From JAICIG01 sp035532215 (GTDB lineage: Bacteria; Planctomycetota; Planctomycetia; Pirellulales; JAICIG01): a stretch of 28,959 bases of DNA. Of the stretch, positions 23,457 through 28,959 are shown piece by piece. Under the pieces are notes generated by a model. The model was not told where the DNA came from. It made no database searches and saw nothing but the letters and a program-made list of their open reading frames with translations. Both the position numbers and the translations under genes were made by a program. Each line of letters opens with the position of its first letter. Positions within the stretch are counted from its first letter, which is position 1. The DNA lies in assembly GCA_035532215.1 (NCBI GenBank), contig DATKRK010000121.1, positions 1-28,959 on the forward strand, given 5' to 3'.

Positions 23457-25439
23457 ATGATTAAAGCCCTAGCTAATTGGCTCGACGACCGCACGGGATA
23501 TCGCGAGTTGGTCCGCGCCTCGCTCTACGAGCACATCCCCGGCGGCGCCCGATATCGCTACGTCTGGGGCAGCACGCTGGTGTTCGCCTTCTCGGTGCAG
23601 TTGATCACCGGGTTGTTTCTGTGGATGTCTTACAGTCCCAGCGGCCAAACGGCCTGGGAAAGCGTGTACTACATCCAGCACGAAATGCAGGGCGGCTGGC
23701 TCTTGCGCGGCCTGCACCACTTCATGGCCCAGGCGATGGTGGTGCTGTTGGCCTTGCACTTGCTGCAAGTCGTGATCGACGGCGCTTACCGGGCGCCGCG
23801 CGAAGTGAACTTCTGGCTGGGGCTGATTTTGATGCAGATCGTGCTCGGGCTCTCGCTCACCGGCTACCTGCTGCCTTGGGACCAGAAGGGCTATTGGGCC
23901 ACGCGCGTGGCAACCAATCTGATGGGCATCGTGCCGGTCGTCGGGCCATCGGTGCAAAAGCTGGTCGTCGGCGGCGTCGATTACGGGCATCATACGCTCA
24001 CGCGGTTCTTCGCCTTGCACGCGGGCGTGCTGCCGGCGCTGCTCGTCGGCTTTCTGGTGCTGCACGTGGCCATGTTCCGCAAGCACGGCATCCATGCCGC
24101 CAAGCATGACCGGCCGGACGCCACGTTCTGGCCCGACCAGGTGCTGAAAGACGCCGTGGCCTGCCTGGCGGTGTTGGCGGTGGTGCTGTTCTTCGCGATC
24201 CGCCCGGCGCTTTCGGGCAGCCACGGCGAGGCGCCGCTGGGCGATTACCTGGGCGCCGAACTGGGCGCCCCGGCCGACCCGTCGAACGAGTATTCCGCGG
24301 CCCGACCGGAATGGTATTTCTTGTTCCTGTTTCAATTCCTCAAGCTGTTCGAAGGTCTCGGCGAGCAAGGCGAATTGGTCGGCGCGATCGTCGTGCCCGG
24401 CGCCGTCATGGGCCTGTTGGCGCTGATGCCGATCGTCGGCCGCTGGAAACTCGGGCACCGCTTCAATATCGGCCTGCTCGTGTGCCTGCTGATCGGCGTG
24501 GGCATCCTCACCGGGCAAGCGCTGTATGCCGACCGCTTGGCTCAGTACGCGGCCAAGCCGGAAGCAAAAACCACGGCCGAAGGGGGCGAAAGCAAAACAG
24601 GCGAGGAAGCCGCGGGAGAGGAACAACCCGAGACGCCCGAGGCTTTGTTTGCCAAACGCTACGAGGCTTCGCAGTCGTATCTCAAGGCCGTCGAAGCGGC
24701 CGAGAAAGAAGCTCATCGCGCCGTCGTGCTCGCTCGCGCTCCCGAAGGCATTCCGGCCTCGGGCATGCTCTCGGTGTTGCGGCGCGATCCGAAGACGCAA
24801 GGCCCGCGGCTGTTCAAACGCTATTGCTCGAGTTGCCACGCGGACGTGGCCGACAAGCCGGCCGAAATCACGGCGCCCGATCTCACAGGCTTCGGCAGCC
24901 GCAAATGGATCGCCGGCCTGCTCGATCCGAAGGAGATCGTGGGCATGCACTACTTCGGCGGCACGAAGCACGCCAACGGGGAAATGGCGGACTTCGTGAC
25001 AGGCGATCTCAAAGACGTACCCGCGGCCGATGTCCAGAAGGTCGTCGCCGCACTGTCGGCCGAGGCCGCCTTGCCTTCGCAACGCGCGATCGATGAAAAA
25101 GATCGGGCGACCATCGAAAAGGGACGCGCGCTCATCAAAGACTCGGACAGCTGCGCCCGTTGCCACAAGTTCCACGACGCGGACAATTCGGGCGGGGCGC
25201 CCGACTTGACCGGTTACGGCTCGCGTGAGTGGCTTACGGGCATGATCAGCAATCCGAATCACGAACAGTATTACGGAGAACACAACGACCGCATGCCGGC
25301 TTTCGCCGAGCATGCGGAGGATGTGGAGAACAACATCATCAGTCCCGCGAATCTGGCCTTGCTCGTCGACTGGCTGCGCGGCGAATGGTACGAACCCGAA
25401 GGGGCCGCGACGGCAAATGCAGAACCAGAGGACGAGTAG
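23457..25439 (+). CDS. Cytochrome b fused to a di-haem cytochrome c tail
   Basis: A 660-aa protein. Residues 1-380 are cytochrome b with haem ligands His87 and His101 in one helix and His188 and His203 in another; the 14-residue gap in the second pair is the b6-type spacing, one more than mitochondrial cytochrome b. The quinol site motif PEWY is at 284-287, so both b6 and subunit IV portions are present in one chain. After a charged linker come two cytochrome c motifs, CSSCH (457-461) and CARCH (566-570). The tail probably replaces a separate cytochrome c1, taking electrons from the Rieske protein. With the gene before it, this is a two-gene quinol:cytochrome c oxidoreductase. No clear ribosome site precedes 23457. 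Confidence 0.92.
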   Translation: MIKALANWLDDRTGYRELVRASLYEHIPGGARYRYVWGSTLVFAFSVQLITGLFLWMSYSPSGQTAWESVYYIQHEMQGGWLLRGLHHFMAQAMVVLLALHLLQVVIDGAYRAPREVNFWLGLILMQIVLGLSLTGYLLPWDQKGYWATRVATNLMGIVPVVGPSVQKLVVGGVDYGHHTLTRFFALHAGVLPALLVGFLVLHVAMFRKHGIHAAKHDRPDATFWPDQVLKDAVACLAVLAVVLFFAIRPALSGSHGEAPLGDYLGAELGAPADPSNEYSAARPEWYFLFLFQFLKLFEGLGEQGELVGAIVVPGAVMGLLALMPIVGRWKLGHRFNIGLLVCLLIGVGILTGQALYADRLAQYAAKPEAKTTAEGGESKTGEEAAGEEQPETPEALFAKRYEASQSYLKAVEAAEKEAHRAVVLARAPEGIPASGMLSVLRRDPKTQGPRLFKRYCSSCHADVADKPAEITAPDLTGFGSRKWIAGLLDPKEIVGMHYFGGTKHANGEMADFVTGDLKDVPAADVQKVVAALSAEAALPSQRAIDEKDRATIEKGRALIKDSDSCARCHKFHDADNSGGAPDLTGYGSREWLTGMISNPNHEQYYGEHNDRMPAFAEHAEDVENNIISPANLALLVDWLRGEWYEPEGAATANAEPEDE

Positions 25440-25829
25440 CGCGGGGCGCAGCCCCGCGCGATACTTCGCTCGCTGAACCTCAATTGCGCTCGCGGCCGCA
25501 GAACCGTGTGGGGCTGCGCCCCACCCTACGTGCTTTGGCGATTGAAAGCGGCAATCAGACGCGTCCGCGGCGAAACATGCTAGCCAGCGTCGCCCGCCTC
25601 TGAAGAAACTGGCCGCAATCCGCCCTTAGCCCGTCTGGGGCGGCAGAAATGCGGCCAAGGCGACCGCCCGACGCCGTCTCGCAAAAAACGGTAAGCTAAA
25701 GCGCAGGCCAAGATTCACCGGCGGTGCGCGTTGAGGACATAAATCTGCTAACTCGCGTTCGGCGCCGCGCGCTGCAAAAGTGCAAAATAACATCAATAAA
25801 ACAACTATTCTTATGAGTTATCAAATCAC
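25440..25829. repeat. Intergenic region with a pair of inverted GGGGCGCAGCCCC repeats
   Basis: GGGGCGCAGCCCC (25443-25455) and its reverse complement GGGGCTGCGCCCC (25510-25522) lie 54 bases apart. Each is itself nearly palindromic, a REP-like arrangement that may end transcription of the cytochrome gene. No gene is seen in the 390 bases. The last 50 bases before RNase R are strikingly AT-rich for this genome and contain no clear ribosome binding site. Confidence 0.7.
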
Positions 25830-28130
25830 ATGGATCAAAACGACCTTTCCCAAAAACTTCTCGAATTCGTCGAGCGGCCCAATTACCGCCCGCTCAAACC
25901 CCGTCAAATCGCCAAGAAACTCGAAGTGCCCGAAGACGAGTTGCAAGACTTCAAGCGGCTCGTCAAGAAGCATGTACGCGAGGGCAAGCTGACTTACGGC
26001 GTCAAGCACCTGGTGCTGCCTGCCAAGGCGCCCGCGGCCGCGGCCGCCGACGGCAAAGGCAAAGCCGCCAAAGCCGGCCAACTCAGCGGCGTCTTTCGCC
26101 GCACGCAGCAAGGTTTCGGCTTCGTTCGCCCGGCCGGCGCGGGGGTGACGCACACCCGCGAGCAAGATATCTTTATCGGCGCCGAACATGCCGGCGACGC
26201 GGCCAGCGGCGACCTGGTGCTGGTGCGGCTGCTCAAGGGCCGCGGCCGCTTTGGCCAGCCGCAAGGCGCGATCGTCGAAGTCATCGAACGCGAGACGCAC
26301 CAATTCGTCGGCACGTATTTCGAGCGCAATGGCGCCGCCTTCGTGCAAGTCGATGGCACGCTGTTCGCCCAGGCGATCTCGGTCGGCGATCCGGGCGCCA
26401 AGAACGCCCAGCCCGACGATAAGGTGGTCTTCGAGATGGTCCGCTTTCCCTCGCACGTCCACGACGGCGAAGGCGTAATCACCGAAGTGCTCGGCCCGCG
26501 CGGCGAGCCCGGCATCGACACGCTGTCGATCATTCGCGAATTCAACTTGCCGCAGGAATTCGCCGCAGACGCGATGGAAGCGGCGCGCATCGAAGCCGAG
26601 CAGTTCGACGAATCGATCGCCGCCGGCCGCGTCGACCTGACGGCCGAAACCGTGGTCACGATCGACCCGGTCGACGCCCGCGATTTCGACGACGCGATCT
26701 CGCTCAAGCGCGAGCCGAACGGCCATTGGCTGTTGGGCGTTCACATCGCTGACGTCTCGCACTTCGTTCGCGCCGGCGGACCGCTCGATCGCGAGGCGCA
26801 CGAGCGCAGCACGAGCGTCTACTTGCCCGACCGCGTGATCCCGATGCTGCCCGAGATTATCTCCAACGGGCTGGCCAGCCTGCAGCCCGATCGGGTGCGA
26901 TACACGAAGACGGCGTTCCTGGAATTCACGGCCGACGGAGTCCACGTTTCCACCGAATTGCACTCGGCGGCGATTCGCAGCGATCGCCGCTTCACCTACG
27001 AGGAAATCGACGAGTACCTGGCTGATCCCGATGCCTGGCGTCACCGGCTGTCGCCGCAAGTGCACGAACTGGCGGGCCGCATGCACGAGCTGGCGATGAT
27101 CTTGCGGAAGCGGCGGCTGAATCGCGGGGCGCTGGAGTTGGCGTTGCGGGAAGTTAAGGTCGATCTCGACAAGCACGGCCGCGTCGTCGGCGCCCACGCG
27201 GTCGAAAACACCAAGAGTCATCAGATCATCGAAGAGTTCATGCTGGCCGCCAACATCGCCGTGGCCGAACGTCTCGAAAAGCAAGACTGGCAATTCCTGC
27301 GGCGGGTTCACTTGCCGCCCGATCCGCGGAAACTGAAAGCGCTGACCGAATTCGTGGCCTCGCTTGGGTTCCAGACCGAAAGCCTCGAAAGCCGCTTCGA
27401 ATTGCAGCGTCTGCTGGGCGAGGTCGCCGAGCGGCCCGAACGGCAGGCCGTGAACTACGCCGTGTTGCGCAGCCTGCAACGCGCGGCCTACAGTCCCGAG
27501 CAGGCCGGGCACTATGCCTTGGCCAGCGATTGCTATTGTCATTTCACTTCGCCGATTCGCCGCTACCCGGACCTGACGATCCATCGCCTGATCGATGCCT
27601 TGCTGACGCACGGCAAGCCCCGTAACGAGTTGGGCGAGTTGATCGTGCTGGGCGAGCATTGTTCCGATCGCGAGCGCCGCGCCGAGGAGGCCGAGCGCGA
27701 ACTGACGAAGGTGAAGCTGCTCAATTACCTGAGCAACCATATCGGCCTGGAACTCGACGCGGTGGTGACCGGGGTCGAGCAGTTCGGCCTGTTCGTCCAA
27801 GGGACCGCGTTGCCGGCCGAAGGCCTGATTCACGTTACGTCCTTGTCGGACGATTACTATTCCTTCGACCGCGCCACGCACACCTTGGCCGGCCGCCGGG
27901 CGGGCAATAGCTTCCGGCTGGGCGATCCGGTGCGGGTGGTCGTCGCCCGGGTCGACGTCGATCGCCGCGAACTCGATTTCCGGATCGTCGAGCGCCAGGC
28001 CCGTCCGCCGCGCGCCGCCAAGCCGCAGCAGCGCAAAGACGAGTCGGCTCGTAGCGCCAAAGGCGGCAAGGGTATAAAAGGGGGCAAGCCGGCTGCGCCG
28101 AAATCGCCCCGCCGGCGGAAGAAGAATTAG
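25830..28130 (+). CDS. rnr: Ribonuclease R
   Basis: A 766-aa exoribonuclease of the RNase II/R family that degrades structured RNA 3' to 5'. An N-terminal helical winged domain (PLKPRQIAKKLEVPEDELQD) and cold-shock-like domains precede the RNB catalytic domain, where Asp279, Asp285, Asp287 and Asp288 (DPVDARDFDDAIS) match the four metal-binding aspartates of RNase II. SPIRRYPDLTIHRL is the conserved RNB C-terminal motif. An S1 domain covers about residues 640-725 (AVVTGVEQFGLFVQG), followed by a Lys/Arg/Gly tail typical of RNase R and thought to bind RNA. Length and layout fit RNase R better than RNase II. The 50 bases upstream are AT-rich without a Shine-Dalgarno. Confidence 0.95.
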   Translation: MDQNDLSQKLLEFVERPNYRPLKPRQIAKKLEVPEDELQDFKRLVKKHVREGKLTYGVKHLVLPAKAPAAAAADGKGKAAKAGQLSGVFRRTQQGFGFVRPAGAGVTHTREQDIFIGAEHAGDAASGDLVLVRLLKGRGRFGQPQGAIVEVIERETHQFVGTYFERNGAAFVQVDGTLFAQAISVGDPGAKNAQPDDKVVFEMVRFPSHVHDGEGVITEVLGPRGEPGIDTLSIIREFNLPQEFAADAMEAARIEAEQFDESIAAGRVDLTAETVVTIDPVDARDFDDAISLKREPNGHWLLGVHIADVSHFVRAGGPLDREAHERSTSVYLPDRVIPMLPEIISNGLASLQPDRVRYTKTAFLEFTADGVHVSTELHSAAIRSDRRFTYEEIDEYLADPDAWRHRLSPQVHELAGRMHELAMILRKRRLNRGALELALREVKVDLDKHGRVVGAHAVENTKSHQIIEEFMLAANIAVAERLEKQDWQFLRRVHLPPDPRKLKALTEFVASLGFQTESLESRFELQRLLGEVAERPERQAVNYAVLRSLQRAAYSPEQAGHYALASDCYCHFTSPIRRYPDLTIHRLIDALLTHGKPRNELGELIVLGEHCSDRERRAEEAERELTKVKLLNYLSNHIGLELDAVVTGVEQFGLFVQGTALPAEGLIHVTSLSDDYYSFDRATHTLAGRRAGNSFRLGDPVRVVVARVDVDRRELDFRIVERQARPPRAAKPQQRKDESARSAKGGKGIKGGKPAAPKSPRRRKKN

Positions 28131-28149
28131 TTACCTCAAGGAGGTAGAC

Positions 28150-28611
28150 ATGGCGGCATTCAATGCAAGACTTCGTAGATGGCTGATGTCTTTGGCCGGC
28201 TTGACGCTCATAGCTTGTGTCTGTAACGAGGTATCCGCGCGGCCGACGTTCCGTGCGATTACTGTCAGGGACGCGGCAGTGGTCAGCGGCAGTATCACAG
28301 AACAGCAGACGAAAGAGATGATCTTCCGCTTTTTAGATACCGAGCGGCCTCGTCAGCAGAAGTGGCTCCAAGCATCGAGGGAATTCGTCATGCGAGGAGG
28401 CGCGCTGACCGTGTCGCGTGACGACGAAAACGCTCGCTTCTTGTGGGGCCCTTGGGAGATCAACGTGACGTCGCGGCGCGCAAAACTAATCTCCATCTGG
28501 CCTGGAGGACAATTGGGCTATCAATTGAACGCAGACATAGAACACGACGGCGCCCGTTTTGTCCTCGCGCGCGTCCGATTTACGGAGATCCGCGGAATTC
28601 GCCGGAAGTAA
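28150..28611 (+). CDS. Small exported protein, possible lipoprotein, unknown function
   Basis: A 153-aa protein. The N-terminus is basic then hydrophobic (RLRRWLMSLAGLTLIAC), with a possible lipobox LIAC ending at Cys23; if it is not lipidated, cleavage after VSA (residues 28-30) is plausible. The mature part is mixed alpha/beta without a motif I recognise. AGGAGGT lies five bases before the ATG, one of the strongest ribosome sites in the window. It begins 20 bases after RNase R, so it may be co-transcribed, though the functions seem unrelated. Confidence 0.65.
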   Translation: MAAFNARLRRWLMSLAGLTLIACVCNEVSARPTFRAITVRDAAVVSGSITEQQTKEMIFRFLDTERPRQQKWLQASREFVMRGGALTVSRDDENARFLWGPWEINVTSRRAKLISIWPGGQLGYQLNADIEHDGARFVLARVRFTEIRGIRRK

Positions 28612-28620
28612 GTCGGCGAT

Positions 28621-28740
28621 TCACTTCAACCGGATGACGAACTTTGCAGCAAACGAACCGCCCGGCGCGAGCAGCCGCAGCCCGGTCTTGACACCCTTGG
28701 CTTCTAATTCAGCTAATTCAGCCTCCTCAGCAGAATTCGT
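28621..28740 (-). pseudogene. C-terminal remnant of a minus-strand gene cut by the transposon
   Basis: A minus frame ending at 28621 reads, upstream to downstream, AELEAKGVKTGLRLLAPGGS then FAAKFVIRLK and stop. The KGVxxGxRLLAPGxSF pattern recalls the last strands of galactose-mutarotase-like sugar-binding proteins. Towards its N-terminal side it runs into the 3' end of the ISL3 transposase frame, so the gene was probably interrupted. The family assignment is tentative. Confidence 0.35.
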
Positions 28741-28959
28741 GGGTGAATTCTGGTTCGGGGAGGGCCCCAAGTGCGTGGTACAAGGCGATTTGTTCGGCTT
28801 CGAAGGTGCGAAAGCCGTAGGCTTTTCTGGTAGTCAATTTGGCTTTGTTGTTGAAACCTTCCACGATGCCCGCTGAAATGGCGCCGCGGGCGCGGAACCA
28901 ATTGAGGATCAGCGGCCGATGCCGGCGCAGACTGGCCGCCACCTTTTTCATCGGTCCCA
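28727..28959 (-). CDS. ISL3-family transposase, C-terminal part
   Basis: The last 75 or so residues of a DDE transposase run from the right window edge to the stop at 28727-28729. They read SLRRHRPLILNWFRARG, GIVEGFNNKAKLTTRKAYGF and ALYHALGALPEPEFTHEFC, which is the conserved C-terminal block of ISL3 transposases (DDE_Tnp_ISL3), including the final catalytic Glu in VEGFNNKAK. The 5' part is outside the window. No terminal inverted repeat can be defined from this one end. The neighbouring gene remnant suggests the insertion broke a host gene. Confidence 0.85.
   Translation of the reverse strand, partial: GPMKKVAASLRRHRPLILNWFRARGAISAGIVEGFNNKAKLTTRKAYGFRTFEAEQIALYHALGALPEPEFTHEFC

Noticed and set aside
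23469..25313. A 614-codon minus-strand open frame
   Set aside because: It is antisense to the cytochrome b/c fusion, whose haem and quinol motifs are unambiguous.
25821..27881. A 686-codon minus-strand open frame
   Set aside because: It is antisense to RNase R, which has complete catalytic motifs on the plus strand.

Overview
The window is GC-rich bacterial DNA and almost certainly comes from a planctomycete, probably of the Pirellulales type. Supporting signs are a protein joining a J-domain-like module, a membrane anchor and a terpenoid-cyclase-like barrel, a small membrane protein starting with an NPYKAP motif, a cytochrome b fused to a two-haem cytochrome c tail, and a long two-module acetyl xylan esterase. 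This is judged from remembered families; no search was run.

Left flank (1-3781): the 5' part of a secreted esterase gene on the minus strand, a divergent Tat-exported xylose-isomerase-like protein, a small planctomycete hypothetical protein, and a hairpin that was probably the original terminator of the initiator tRNA gene.

Centre (3782-18784): a 15.0 kb integrated element in the 3' end of a tRNA-fMet gene. Its borders are a 21-bp direct repeat, one copy being the last 21 bases of the intact tRNA gene (18764-18784), the other at the far end (3782-3802). Reading inward from the tRNA it carries a tyrosine integrase, a toxin-first RelE/XRE pair behind a palindromic operator, a TubC-N-like zinc-ribbon protein, a CHC2/TOPRIM/DUF3987 primase-like protein, an excisionase-like HTH protein, an unrecognised 556-aa protein behind a structured leader that resembles a HEARO/omega RNA, a single-chain type IIG restriction-modification enzyme, a DUF3037-like protein with a HipA-like kinase interrupted by an in-frame TAA, and small phage-like proteins including HTH proteins reminiscent of terminase small subunits. 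No capsid, tail, portal or conjugation genes are seen, so it looks like a satellite-like or replicative genomic island carrying defence cargo.

The integrase gene crosses the attachment core. In the integrated state it ends in tRNA-derived codons. In the excised circle the same frame would run on into a 63-residue tail that now lies stranded at the other end of the element. The codons just before the core also hold a rho-independent terminator facing the tRNA, replacing the host terminator left 15 kb away.

Right flank (18785-28959): the tRNA promoter, the J-like/barrel membrane protein, an NrnA-like DHH phosphoesterase, a REP-like palindrome, a Rieske protein plus cytochrome b/c fusion forming a compact bc-type complex, RNase R, a small lipoprotein candidate, and at the edge the 3' end of an ISL3-family transposase abutting a gene remnant.
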